From Symsagittifera roscoffensis (taxonomy: Eukaryota; Xenacoelomorpha; Acoela; Convolutidae), in contig NC_087062.1 in NCBI RefSeq assembly GCF_963678635.1, positions 6,438,193 through 6,502,192 of the forward strand: DNA of 64,000 nt, in the 5' to 3' direction. The position numbers were made by a program, and so were the translations under genes. The notes under the pieces are model-generated. The model was not told where the DNA came from, searched no databases, and saw only the letters and a program-made list of their open reading frames with translations. Positions 31,405 to 42,360 of this stretch are shown in pieces (position 1 is the first letter of the stretch; each line of letters starts with the position of its first letter).

Positions 31405-32699
31405 GTTAGTGCTTGTCTAACTTGGTGCTTGAGTTTTTTTGGTTATCAAGTTTTTTGAAAAAAAAATTATCAAAAATTTTGCTTTTATTAAAAATATTTT
31501 GAAAAAATCTTGCGAGTTTCTTAACCGTCAAATTTTTTAGATACATTTGAAAAATTTTTGATTGCTTGGAGCATAAAGCCATTAAGACTGGATCGCACGA
31601 AATGCTGATGATAGAAATGATAGAAATATAATTCAAGTTTTTCATGACAACAACTTTTTTCGGCTTTTTTGTTTTTGTTTCTGTTTTTTTTTGGCTTAAT
31701 AGGTTTCGGCTTATTGGCCTCATATTGCATCTTTCGACGAGCCAAAAAATTTTTTTGCTTGCGTGTCTGTGTTTTGAGGGTGAGGGGGACTTAATAACTT
31801 CTTTATTAGTCTTAAATTTTTTTGAATTTTTTTCGGCTTTTTTCTTCCTTTTCATAAGCTTTTCATAGGTATAGGCAGGGGCGGATTTAGGGGGGGGGGG
31901 GCGGGGGGGGCGGACGCCCCCCCCTCAGGGATTCGACCCCCTGCCGACCCAAAGGGTCCCCCCTTTGATACTTTTTCAGAAATCCATTTTTGGCGGATCG
32001 ACCCTAAAATTTTTCTAAAGGCGCCTTTGGCGCCAATATATACTAACTTTGAGGGGGAGCGCGCGCCAAAAAAAATGCGATTTTTTTGTCAAAATTTTTC
32101 AAAAATTGCCCAAAAACGGCTTTTTTGACTGTTTTTTAAAAAATTTGCCTGCGGCGCAGAAAATTTTGCCAAAATAGGGGCAAAGCAGTGCTCTGGGAGA
32201 GCTCGAAAAATCAATTTGGTCGACCTAAAAAAAAAAAAAAGGTCGTCAAAATTTTTCGAAAATCCGCCCCCCCCCTCGAGAAAATCCTAGATCCGCCCCT
32301 GGGTATAGGCTTATATTATATCAGCTTAGTGGCCTCATTTTGTTTCATTTGACGAGCAAATGAAGTTTTTTGAGTGTTTGTGTATTTTGAGGGCGAGGGG
32401 GACTTATTCATTTTTCATAAGTCTTGATTTGTTTCGGCTTAAACGGTTTCTGACAAGGTATTTTCGGCTTCGTTACCGTTGGGTACATTATCTTCCGATG
32501 TTTATTTCCTATTCTAATGTTTTGGCGTGATTTTGTTTCAAAACTAGCCTTAATCATTTTGATAGATCTAGTTTTTTCGACATTTTCAAATTTAAAAAAA
32601 TGTATCGCAAGTGGTGCGGAGCTCACCTTCGTCTCGGTGTGATAAATTTAATTTTCTAAATAAAGTTTATAGGTGAAATGTTGTTGTTTGTTTCTCCAG
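31405..32699. other. Intron 31 (1.3 kb)
   Basis: Dominated by a hAT-like MITE (31876-32301) set inside an older repeat that has GGCTTAGTGGCCTCATTTTG and GGCTTCGTTACCGTTGGGTA segments also seen near 10330. Confidence 0.6.
31876..32301. mobile_element. hAT-like MITE, copy 2 (426 bp)
   Basis: Termini are CAGGGGCGGATTTAGG and CCTAGATCCGCCCCTG, perfect-type inverted repeats. They are flanked by identical 8-bp GGTATAGG at 31868-31875 and 32302-32309. Near the left end is a run of twelve G, C, then eight G. It is non-coding, and its interior resembles 15134-15513 and 56156-56709. Confidence 0.92.
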
Positions 32700-33176
32700 A
32701 TTGACTCATTGGCGCAGTTAAGCCCCTCCGTTCTTACTCACGCACCTGTGCTTTCTCTCAACCAATCAGAACTGACCTACCAGATGGTGACGTCTGTCTG
32801 GCTGAACAACCAATGGGTCCACTACAAACCCAGTCTTCAGAAATTCATTGAAACGTACGTGCCAAAACTTCTAGAACATTCTGCCAAAATGCTCAAAGGA
32901 CCGCTAGAGGGCGGTACAGATCGTGTGAGCAACCAAATTATCATCCGGGAGGCGTTAGACTCGGTGCAATTGATAGATAAAGTCAGAACAATGTTGAGAT
33001 TGATCGACGGCTCCCTAGGAAGCTTCCGAAATGCTGGAGAGCAGATTTTGGAGCGATTTTTCTGCTTTTCGGCTATCTGGGCGTTCGGTGGACTGTTTGC
33101 GAAAGAGAGTCGAAATATGTTTTCTGAATGGTGGCATTCGACGTTCTGCTCATCGCCTGTGCCAATCAAAGGAACC
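32700..33176 (+). CDS. Dynein heavy chain exon 32 (AAA2 C-terminal part)
   Basis: Encodes 159 residues, IDSLAQLSPSVLTHAPVLSL onward, the AAA2 block v.dl..asPaTvsRcG.vy with the Arg-Cys-Gly replaced. The helical C-subdomain (FFCFSAIWAFGGLFAKESRN) fits the conserved f.f..iWs.gg. of the AAA2/3 join. The acceptor is GTTTCTCCAG and the donor GTGAGT, in phase 0. Confidence 0.93.
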
Positions 33177-33426
33177 GTGAGTAAAATTTTACGTGTTTAC
33201 TTTAGTTTAAAAAAAAAACACTTTTCTTCTCTGTAATGCTTTCGCTTTTACTTCAAATTTGAAGCTGTCAATTATTCTTAAAATAAAATTACATTTTTGA
33301 GAAATGAATTTTTGGGCGAATTATGTGAAACAAAAGGCAAAATAAGTGACTCAATAACCATTTTAATTTGCGAGCTCAAAAAGTCTGATGTACGTTTTTA
33401 ATTCACAAAAAAAGCAATTCTTTTAG

Positions 33427-33716
33427 GTCTGGGACTATTACGTCGACTCCGAGACTTGTGACTGGGCTCGTTACGACGAAAACCTGCCCCCCTACTCTGC
33501 CCCATCCCAGTGCGGAATAGCACACCACGCCTTCGTACCCACAGTATCGACCCAACAGTTGAGCAACCTGGTCGGATTAGCCCAAGAATCGGGTGCTCCC
33601 GTGATGTTGGTGGGCGAGCACGGGTGCGGGAAGACTTCGGTTCTGATGGATAAGTTGAGGGGTCCTTGGAGCAATGACGTTTCAGGGATCAAGGCCACCA
33701 AACATTCGGCTGCGAA
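33427..33716 (+). CDS. Dynein heavy chain exon 33 (AAA3 Walker A)
   Basis: Encodes VWDYYVDSETCDWARYDENL (like vyDy.vd.....W..W), then FVPTVSTQQLSNLVGLA and APVMLVGEHGCGKTSVL. GEHGCGKTS is an intact AAA3 P-loop. The acceptor is TTCTTTTAG and the donor GTAAAC, ending in phase 2. Confidence 0.95.
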
Positions 33717-34178
33717 GTAAACAACTTTAGAAATTGAAGTTATAACTAACATTTTTACTCTTTTTAATTATTACAGTTCTTTTAACTGCTTTTTAATGGT
33801 TACTTTTTTGTTAACAATGAACTTTTCTGTGTGATACTATGTTATGGCGCTTGAAAAGAGCGATGTTGTTAAAAAGTCGAATAATAATTTTTCAGCGAAG
33901 AAGAATTCCTTTTGGAGTTATTTCCTGTTAATTAGTGAGTATCATAGTCATTTTAGATTTATGTTGTCCGTTCAATCATAACCTAAAAACACATCAAATT
34001 TAGGCTCTAAAATCTGTCAGAATTTCATGTTCAAAATACTGTATACTTTTATTTGAATCATTTATATTATCTTTTAAGTCACAGTTAACTTCTTTAATAA
34101 ATCCATGTTATCTAGTTAACTTTCATCTAAACATTTAGCTCGCGTTGCCCAAACTACAAATTGTATGTAAAATTTTAG
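33717..34178. other. Intron 33
   Basis: AT-rich intron of 462 bp with no recognised feature. Confidence 0.6.
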
Positions 34179-34508
34179 CCGGACAAATGCGAAATCACTT
34201 TGGTCAGTTCTGAGAGAAAATCTGGAGTGGAAATACGGCAACAACTTTGTCCCCCGAGGCAACAAACAACTCATCTGTTTCATAGACGACATCAACATGT
34301 CTGAAATAGACTCTTTCGGCAACCAATCAGCGTGCGAGTTCATCCGACAACACCTCGACTGCGACGGAGTCTTCGATCCCGAGTCGATGAAGTGGAGAAG
34401 TTTGTCTAAGACTCAGTATGTGACGACTGTTAATCCGGCTCTGTCTTCGCAGAAGTTGAGCCCCAGACTCCTTAGGCACTTCATGATCTTCAACTGTCCT
34501 TACCCCAA
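34179..34508 (+). CDS. Dynein heavy chain exon 34 (AAA3 Walker B and Arg finger)
   Basis: Encodes RGNKQLICFIDDINMSEIDS (Walker B FIDDINM intact), QYVTTVNPALSSQKLSPRLL and RHFMIFNCPYP. The sensor Asn and the SPRLLRHF arginines match t.Rf.rHF. The canonical Gly-rich gpPgGGR is reduced to NPALSSQK. The acceptor is AAATTTTAG and the donor GTAAGT, ending in phase 2. Confidence 0.95.
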
Positions 34509-34634
34509 GTAAGTCTTCGGGACTAGTTGACATTGACTAGAATTTTGTCTTCTATTTTGAAAGTTCGAGTACTTCAATTAATAGTAAAATTTTCTTATAA
34601 AAAATCACGGAGTTCACCTATTTTTGTATTTTAG

Positions 34635-35003
34635 CAACAGCGACATCCAAACTATCTTCAAGACACTCCTGATGAACCACTTCCTGCCTTTTGACCTCAC
34701 AGCTCCAGTTGGGACGACGATGTCCAGCTACAGATACAACCAAGAGAAACGAAAGGTCGAGAATCTGCTCTCAACTACAGTCGCCGTCACTACCGAAGTT
34801 CACAACCGACTTCGAAGTATGTTCCTACCCACAGTTCAGAGAGCCCATTATGTGTTCACAGTCAGAGATATCAGGACTATCTTCACCAATGTCTGTCTGA
34901 GTTTGAGACCCCACTGTGACCGGAAGGACATTATTCTGCTGTGGGAACATGAGAATCAGTGGGTGTTTGGACGAAGGCTAATAGACCACGTCGACTACGA
35001 CCG
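34635..35003 (+). CDS. Dynein heavy chain exon 35 (AAA3 C-terminal part)
   Basis: Encodes NNSDIQTIFKTLLMNHFLPF and FLPTVQRAHYVFTVRDIRTI, the conserved llPTp.k.HYtFNlRDlsri of AAA3. The acceptor is TGTATTTTAG and the donor GTAAGA, ending in phase 2. Confidence 0.95.
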
Positions 35004-35635
35004 GTAAGATAGATTGGGAACCCAATGTTTACTCAAAATTGCAAATTTCTAACATTAAAGGGATCCCTTTATAGCACCTAGAAGTTTACGAATTCCACCA
35101 TTATAAATTCAATTCTTACAAGATTTTGCAAATTGTGAACCAAGTAGCGAATCCCTTTTTGCAATAAGGAGGAACATAGGTAAAGAGATCCCTGATTGTA
35201 AAATTTACTAAAGTAGGCGAATTACATATTTTTGTCACATGTAATTTGTTCACGTTTCATAGATTCGCAGAATGCGTTGAAAAATTTTCTTGAAATGCAT
35301 TGCCTTCAATCAACTGACAGAAAATTAAGATAGTGGTATCCGGCGGCTTCGGAAAAAGCTACTGTTTTGCGCTTTTTCGAAGTTATGCTACAGATATCAT
35401 TCAAATAGCGGTCTTTAATTCAATGGCAACTTCCAGAAAAAAAAGTTTTTTTTCTGATGCATAAATCCATCAGTCCAGCCATGATTTTGATTTGACACAG
35501 ATTTATTTTTAAAATCCATCTCTCTGCAAAATTTAAGAGTCAAATATGATAGCACAGGCTTCGATGTTTTCAATTCAGTGAAATTTTAGTGACAAAGAAC
35601 TGACTATCAATCGATGATTTTGATGTTCTTCTCAG
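35004..35635. other. Intron 35
   Basis: AT-rich intron of 632 bp. Short imperfect GGGATCCCTTT/ AAAGAGATCCC motifs occur, but no named element is recognised. Confidence 0.55.
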
Positions 35636-35921
35636 GTATCAAAAAGTGTTCACGACAGCCGCACGCAAAGAGTTCTCAAACGACGAAGACCTCGATTCTC
35701 TGATTGAGACAGAAGTGTCCCGACCCACCTTCAGCAGTCTGGAGGAGACGCTAAGTGGAGTGGTGATTGCGGGACCCCAACCAGGCACTGTGTCTAGGGA
35801 CGGAAGGTTCCATGACAACTACAGGGCCTTCGAAGATGTCGATGAAGTGAAGGGTGTCTTGAAGGAGTCCATTAAAGAATTCAATAAATCAAAACCCAAT
35901 ATCAGAGTTCCTCTTTACAAG
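35636..35921 (+). CDS. Dynein heavy chain exon 36 (AAA3-AAA4 link)
   Basis: Encodes (R)YQKVFTTAARKEFSNDED and NYRAFEDVDEVKGVLKESIK EFNKSKPNI. It corresponds to the segment y.....l...l...l..ynesn..m.LvlF before AAA4; here RVPLYK replaces mnLVLF. The acceptor is TTCTTCTCAG and the donor GTAATT, in phase 0. Confidence 0.92.
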
Positions 35922-36117
35922 GTAATTTTAGGAAACGTTTCTTTCGTTATTTGACTGGGTTTTCGAAGTATTATTTCAGGGATTTTTTGGATTTATTTAG
36001 CACTACTATGCAATCCTCACCCCCAAATGCAGATTATGTTAAAAAAAACCGTTTTATTTAATTGGGCACTTGATTTTGCAGGTGGGGAAGGAGAACAAAA
36101 TTTTTTCAGGCGGGGGA

Positions 36118-36500
36118 AGGAGAAAGAGCCGCGAGAGCAAGTGTCTTGGTATTATCGGGAACTAGGCATTTTTCCAGTAAACATCTTCTTGCAAATCTTA
36201 CCTGCTTATCTTACTGGCTTTTTCAATTTTCATTACCTTATCAATCTTACTGGCATTACCTTATCAATTTTCAGGCTCGTTCCACCTGGCCTAGAGGTGA
36301 TGGGGACGTTTTGGCATCCTAAGGTCTGGGGACCTACTCCCGGCTGGACCTTGTTTTTTTTGTTATATATGCAATGGAAAAATATTTTTCTGGTTAAATT
36401 GAATTGTCGGACTTTTGTTTGTCTGCTCAATTGTTGTCGGTTTAGCTACCACATCACGGATTATCTTGTGCTGTAAGCAGTTTTCGTTATAGCTCTAAGG
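36118..36500 (+). mobile_element. tRNA-derived SINE, copy 3
   Basis: Head CGCGAGAGCAAGTGTCTTGG with GGGAACTAGGC and CCAGTAAACATC, then a tRNA-like A-box CACCTGGCCTAGAGGTGATG and tail TTGTCGGACTTTTGTTTGTC. A short internal duplication (CTTACTGGC/ATTACCTTATCAA) separates head and tRNA part. It corresponds to 800-1165. Confidence 0.6.
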
Positions 36501-37364
36501 GTTGTTCATTGTAGTTTCAGTAGGGACTTAAATTTTTTTTGTAATTTTTTTTTCCGGCTCAACTCGTGTCTGCTTTGGCTCAAGCGGCTTTGTTTCTGCT
36601 GCATAAGCTCTACTCCGTTGCTAATTTGAAATTCAATTGTTTTGCTTCGGTCGTTGTTTTAGAATAAATTTTTTAAAGAAATATTGTGGGCTTAATTTTT
36701 TCAGTTTTTTTTTTTCGTTTTCGACTTGTTCATTTTTTCATGTTTGTTGTGTTTGTTCTGTTTCGCAAGTGATGCAAAGCTACACTTCACCTCTGAGTTC
36801 GTTTTTATTCCGATCACTGAAATGAGGAGAAACTCTGTAGATTTTCCTTCCACGCAAAGTCATGTACAAAAAAAAACAAATGGTCTTGAGTGATTTATCA
36901 TATTAAAGCCATTTCAATTGTGATTCGATCAAAAATTAAAATTTTTCAAAAAGTTTTCACCTTGTTGAGAAAAATTGATTTCAAGTTTTCGCCGAGTAAG
37001 TAAAGCGAGCAAGTAACGCGAAAAGTTCTTAATTAAACTATAAAACATTTAGTTTTTAGCTATAAAAATTAGTTTTGACGTTCCCGAGCACTATTAGTTG
37101 CATAAACTTGAAAGTGTGATGCTGAAAAAGTTGATTTTTTTCGCACATCAGTTTTTAAATTTTGTAAGATAGCTGTATTCAATGATAACTTTTTATAAAG
37201 TTCCGGGAAATTTTGATTTTAACTGCTCCAACCAAGCGCACAACAAAGTGACTCAAATTGGGGGAAATTGTTTGAAAACTCATTTTTTTGTTTGAAAAAT
37301 AACTGTGATTGGAATTTTCTGTGCTTCTTGCACAGCAATTGACTCCTCTTTTTGTGATCTAGGT

Positions 37365-37899
37365 TTTTGTTCCGACAATTGAAAATGGGGAGGAACTGTG
37401 CATTCATGTGTGTCTTAGTTTTTTTTCTTTCATATTAAAACCCTTTCAGTGGTGATTTGAACGACATTAAAAAATTTGGAACATTTTTTCTCGGTATCGA
37501 GCAGGCTTATTAATTCTTTGGTCTAATTTCGAGCTAATAAAGTGAACGAGCAGGCTTATTAATACTTAATTTAAGCCCTTTGCAATAGCTTAATTGTGCC
37601 TAATTTAGTTAAGTCGCCTCGAGTAAAATTAGGTTGTTAAGTTTTTAAACGCCATTTTAGGAATCAAAAATTTCAAACATTTAAAAAAAATTAGCAACAA
37701 ATTTTGAAGAAATTTTTTTTTCGAATTTTTTATAATTTTTTTTGGTTTTCCTTGTCATTTTTCTTCAGACAAGAAAGTATAAAACTTGTTATTTTTCTAC
37801 TTCAGACAAAAAACTATAAAACTTGTCTTTTTTTTCATTTTTTTGTCATTCTGTGGTCGGAACATTCTGTGCTATTTGCACAGTAACCGGCTATCCTTG
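37365..37899. repeat. Dispersed repeat ending GCTATCCTTG, copy 2
   Basis: Starts TTTTTGTTCCGACAATTG. Its end carries GGTCGGAACATTCTGTGC, TATTTGCACAGTAACCGG and CTATCCTTG, shared with 11800-11848, 47243-47266 (partial) and 53045-53090. TGTGCTATTTGCACA forms a small hairpin within the end. Here and at 53090 the element stops 25-30 bp before an exon. Confidence 0.6.
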
Positions 37900-37925
37900 C
37901 TGCTATATAGATATCTATTTTTCAG

Positions 37926-38210
37926 TCTACTGTGGAAGAAGTGTGCCGAATAGCCCGTATGCTCCACTCGCCCCACAATGTGGGCCACGCCCTGCTAGTT
38001 GCAGACGGGTCACCGGGGGTCATCATGCTCATAGTGTCCATGGCAGCCCACCTGTCCAACTACACACTCTTCCAAATCAGACCCTCCCACCTGGCGGCAG
38101 CTGCTGCGAGTACTGCCACTTCTATGGCACATGGGAGAAGCGAGGTTGAGTACAATTTGGAGCACTTTAGAAGAGAGATTTCGACTGGCTACAAACGAGC
38201 TGGAGTCAAT
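37926..38210 (+). CDS. Dynein heavy chain exon 37 (degenerate AAA4)
   Basis: Encodes STVEEVCRIARMLHSPHNVG, then HALLVADGSPGVIMLIVSMA. This aligns with fnDal.Hi.RI.RvL..p.GnaLLvGvGGSGkqSL.rlaa. Only HALLV is kept: the P-loop GVGGSGKQS is replaced by ADGSPGVIM with no Lys, so AAA4 should not bind ATP in the usual way. An Ala-rich helix (HLAAAAASTATSMAHG) follows. The acceptor is ATTTTTCAG and the donor GTAAGT, in phase 0. Confidence 0.93.
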
Positions 38211-38500
38211 GTAAGTAGTCGGTTATTTTGATGTAAATCGAGATGGTTCAAATCAGTTCGTGGTTAATTGAATATAGTGAAACGCTAACAATTATTTTCT
38301 AAATGATTTTCTGTAGTTTGAATGATTTAACTGGTTAATTGAAGTTTTACTTAATTTTGAGACGAAAAAATAATCTTTCAACGAGATCCGATCGTGTAAA
38401 ATCTTTTTCTGCCTATTTTTTTGTGTAAAATATCTATTCCTGTAATCATGAAACGTTGATTCGCTTAAGATGACGAAAAAAGGGGATACTTTTTGTTCAG

Positions 38501-38879
38501 AATGAAAAAATACTGCTGATGGTTACCTTGCATGAGACGAGCTGCGAGGACCAAATCTTGAGTCATCTCCAGGAACTGATCGTCCAGGGACCCCCTGTCA
38601 ACTCACTCTTCAGTCCTGAAGAACAAACCAGCATCGTCAACTCAATCCGAAGTGCCGTGATCCAAAGTGGTCTTCCATACAGTCGAAGAACTGCGTGGGA
38701 CTTCTTCTTGGAGAATGTCCGCACTAATTTCAGAGTTGTTTTGGTCACCTCGGCGTCCAAGCATGCGTTCCAGAGACGATGCATCACATTTCCACATTTG
38801 ACTACTCACATGAATATTATTTTCTTCTCGCATTGGAAGTTGCAACAGTTGATTGAAGTAGCAAATTATCACGTAGATG
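38501..38879 (+). CDS. Dynein heavy chain exon 38 (AAA4 C-terminal part)
   Basis: Encodes NEKILLMVTLHETSCEDQIL, GPPVNSLFSPEEQTSIVNSI and FFLENVRTNFRVVLVTSASK. It aligns with flftDsqi....fLe.iN.lL..GevpnLf..dE and f...vr.nlHvvl..spvg..fr.R...fP.lvn....dwf..W. The Walker B Asp is not conserved (VTLHETS). The acceptor is TTTTGTTCAG and the donor GTTAGT, ending in phase 1. Confidence 0.94.
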
Positions 38880-39167
38880 GTTAGTTAGAATTAATATTAA
38901 AATTGTTGGGCCAAGTAGGCTACGCTGTCCTTGAAACTTAGAGACACTCAAATTTCCCATTAAAATTTTATTAATTTTTTATTTGAAAAAAAAAAGAAGC
39001 ATTTTAAGATTTTTTTGACCATTTTTAAGAATTTACTTCAAGACACGAGGCGAATTATTCAATTTTCTAACAAAATCAATCGATTCTTTTTTTCATGGAA
39101 AACTGCCAAAAGTTACCAGCGAAGTATTAAATTGACCTAACTTGTAACCGAATCTCGATTTATTTAG

Positions 39168-39553
39168 ACGAAGACACCGCGCATGTGTTAGCCAACATGC
39201 ATCTCGCAATCCGGCAGCAAGACGGGGCCGAAAAGAACGCGGGTGAATTCTTCACTCTTACGAACACCACTTACGAGAAGTTCATCGAGCGGTTCGTATA
39301 CCTGCGAAAGAGACGAGAAACCGAAATCAGAGCCACGAATGAAAAGGTTGAGCATTCGTTACGTAATATAGCCGAAGGCAATGACGTCATTTTGAAGCTG
39401 AAGAAGTCTTTGGAGCATGAACGAAGTGTGATGAAGAGTCAAGTTGAAGGAACTATTAAATTGATGGGTCAAATTGGAGAGGCAAAAGCGATCGCAAGAC
39501 AGAATTTGGTGGTGTTGTATAAGCAACATGACAAACTCATCAATCTTAGAAAA
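39168..39553 (+). CDS. Dynein heavy chain exon 39 (stalk coiled coil 1)
   Basis: Encodes DEDTAHVLANMHLAIRQQDG, FFTLTNTTYEKFIERFVYLR (in place of vTPt.YLe....y..ll..K) and a long charged helix with heptads (AEGNDVILKLKKSLEHERSV). This is the ascending arm of the dynein stalk. The acceptor is CGATTTATTTAG and the donor GTGAGT, in phase 0. Confidence 0.94.
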
Positions 39554-40419
39554 GTGAGTGATTTCGTGATTGATCATTGATTTAGAAAAATTTTTGAAAT
39601 ATTTAATTTAGAAATTTTAAATCATGATTTTTTTTGGGTCTTGTTAAATTTTCAAGCGCTTTGAATAATATGACATTTGTAACATTTTTTTATTGGCCGA
39701 TTCTATTTTGGGTATTTTTTTAAAAAAAAAAACGCATTTTATAGTCATAATATAAATTTTATAGTCAAAAAATTTTCCAAAAAGTATCTCTTCTGCTATC
39801 AGTTTTTCGTAGAAAAAAAATTCATAGAGATGAGAGCAGTTCTCAATATTCCTTAAAATTTTACCAAAATTATTACCAATTTTTTTTTATCAAAAGGGTT
39901 TTTAAAGGCGAAGTATATTAGAATATTTTGAACCTTGTAAGGAATTTCATCCCTTTTACAATAGGGGAAGGGGGATTGTTAACCTGATTTTTAACGGGAT
40001 TGTTAACGGAGATTGTTGCCGTGTTCTGTATACGAATTTTGAATCTCATACGAGTTTTGAACATACACGTTGCATCCTTTTTGGAATAAGGGGAGGAGAA
40101 TTTTTGGAGGTAAATAAACCAGCCGAAGTATAAAACATAGCCAACTGACAGTTGGAAAAAAGTAATGAAGGCAAGGAAACTGAAAACAAAATCAACTTGT
40201 TTTTTCAAAAACCTTCAATTTTTGAATTTCGAAGAAAAAAAATAGACGGCCTTAAAGCTCTTTGAATTTGTAGAACAATTTATGACGGACAGTAACAACG
40301 GACTTCCTTTTGATAATAGAAATGCACTGAGGTTAAAATAACAAGTCAAACCGAGAAAAATCAAAACTGAGCGTGAACAAATTTTAAGTCTTTTTCCGGG
40401 CCAATTGAGCATTCTCCCA

Positions 40420-41000
40420 CCCCCCCCCCCCATTCTCGCGTGGGGGGAGATAGCTCAATAGGTACTTGAGACATGTTTATAACCACTTGAAAATAGTTTG
40501 AATGACATGAAATCATAAACCATATTTTGCAACGACTGTGGAAAGCCAAAACTTACAATATCAAAGCTCAAAAGTTTCATTCAAATAGAAAAAAGAATCA
40601 ATAAATCAGGCATAAAAAGCGACTTTTTTCTTTCTTAAAATGACAAAAAGCTTTTGCGTACAATATTAAGGTGCTGCGGAGAACCCTTTTTGCTATTCAG
40701 ATACAAGGCTAGAGCACCAACCCTGGTAAATCGCTTTCCTCGATGAGGCTATGGTCGCCTATACAAAAATTTGCAAAAAAAATTTTTTTCATAAACTTCG
40801 AGTTATTTTTATAAATTTTTTCTCGTTACTCATATAAAAAAAACTTTAGTCGGTCAAATGATTGCGTGCTATAAACAAAACATCCATCTACTTCCGTTTG
40901 CTGACGTTTTTTTGAAGAGTTTATTCGTTTTTGCGGGGGGGGGAGATAGCTCAATTGGTCATTACGGGGGGGGGGGGGAGATTGCTCAATTGATTCCTTT
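40420..41000. repeat. tRNA-like GATAGCTCAATTGGT segments with G runs
   Basis: Three segments, near 40442, 40943 and 40978, read GGGGGAGATAGCTCAATNGGT or a close variant and follow homopolymer G runs. The opposite orientation occurs near 40405-40430. They look like heads of a SINE related to an Ala-type tRNA, but no B box follows. Confidence 0.4.
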
Positions 41001-41059
41001 TTCCTGAATAAAAAAATCAGCAAGACCTATATAAGAGTCTTCACTACGTTCATTACTCT

Positions 41060-41200
41060 TAACCAGCCGAAAAGTTACATCATATGAATGAATTTTGCAT
41101 AACTTTCGAAACTGCTACATTATTGTTGCATAAATATGATATAACACTTTCGAATTTTCGGCTGGTTGATACTTCGTCTGGTTTATATATCAACGAATTT
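41060..41200. repeat. Palindromic dispersed repeat, copy 2
   Basis: Bounded by AACCAGCCGAAAAGTTACAT and TTTTCGGCTGGTTGATAC. The interior ATCATATGAATGAATTTTGC is the reverse complement of 7585-7605. It is inverted relative to the copy at 7485-7640. Confidence 0.6.
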
Positions 41201-41376
41201 TTAAACGCGGTTGTATCCGACATTAGTCGTCTTTTTTTTCAGGCCTTTCCCTAGTTCCGTATACGAATATTGAACAACATACAGTTATTGAACACAGGAG
41301 TTCAATAACTGTATGCTTTCTGCAATGAGGGGAGGAACATTTTTAACCGACCTTACACGACTCTTTTTTTTCCTAG

Positions 41377-41551
41377 GCACTTCCCGAGTTCCGTCTGGCC
41401 TATGAGCGGGCGTGTTACAAGACTGAGAAACTGTATTCCGAGACAGTGAAGCTGGTCCATCAACTGGACAATGTGCAGCTGGGGGAGTTGAGAGCGATGC
41501 CGAAGCCAGACCAGGAGGTGCAGGACTTACTCGCCACCATCATCAAAATAC
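41377..41551 (+). CDS. Dynein heavy chain exon 40 (stalk top and start of microtubule-binding domain)
   Basis: Encodes ALPEFRLAYERACYKTEKLY, SETVKLVHQLDNVQLGELRA and MPKPDQEVQDLLATIIKI. The block dl..l...a..al..L......el......P...v..v..av.il marks entry into the microtubule-binding domain. The acceptor is TTTTTCCTAG and the donor GTGAGT. The phase 1 end is completed by TG of exon 41, 8.8 kb downstream. Confidence 0.93.
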
Positions 41552-42360
41552 GTGAGTTTACTTCTGAAATCATTTCAAAAACAATGCAGAACACTTCTAA
41601 AATGGCACCACAACGTAACAGCATAACAGCTTCAGAAGTATAGTATTAGCGTGAAAATGTGTTTATATTTAGTAGAATGCGTCGGAAATGATAAAACTAA
41701 GTGTTTGGATGCAAAAACATTTAAGTAAATTTCAGACTGTTGAAAAATTTTTTACGATTTTTCTCATTGATTCGTATACAAAAATAACGATTCGTTTTAC
41801 AAACTCAAATTAAGCTTTTGATTTCCTAACACAACGTAGTATAATATCTTCGCTCAAAACTAAGAATCTGGAATAAGAGCGTCCAATTTGTAATCAAACA
41901 ATTTCTTGTGCTTTTCTTAAAAATGTGCTAATCTTTTTGAAATATCTAATGATTCTATTCAATATAACAATATACTTCATACCATACAAGGTGCTATGCA
42001 TAAATGTGGTATTTTAGTTCTTTGCTCATCACAACTTTGTTCAATGGTGCAGATAATCTTTTGAATTGGTGTCATTGGTTTTCTTTGGACCGTTCTGTTT
42101 ACGCGAAGTGTAAACGTTTGAGTCAAAATGATTTCCGACATCGATAATAACTTCAAAAGGTTATGTAAATCCTTGGATAGATTTTAACTTGATAGTTGTT
42201 AAATACGGAGCAAGCGAGTGCTTTCTTTACACTTAAACTCAAAGTTTCCTAATCGAAAGTGAATTCTCAGATAATTTTCTCAGGTTTTCGTCTATTTTAT
42301 CTTCAATGAAAATTGGAAATGCTCATCGCTTTTATAAATTGAACTTAAAATTTTCCTTAT

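Larger units (their letters stand above)
35922..37925. other. Intron 36 (2.0 kb)
   Basis: Contains a SINE copy (36118-36500) and a dispersed repeat (37365-37899) whose right end lies only 26 bp from the exon 37 acceptor. The remainder is T-rich repeat debris. Confidence 0.6.
39554..41376. other. Intron 39 (1.8 kb), inverted-repeat rich
   Basis: Contains GGGGAGATAGCTCAATAGGT-type segments near 40440 and 40940, which resemble a tRNA A-box region next to G/C homopolymer runs. The palindromic AACCAGCC family copy is at 41060-41200. A pair of GTTCAATAACTGTATG/ CATACAGTTATTGAAC inverted sequences lies near 41279-41312. Confidence 0.55.
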
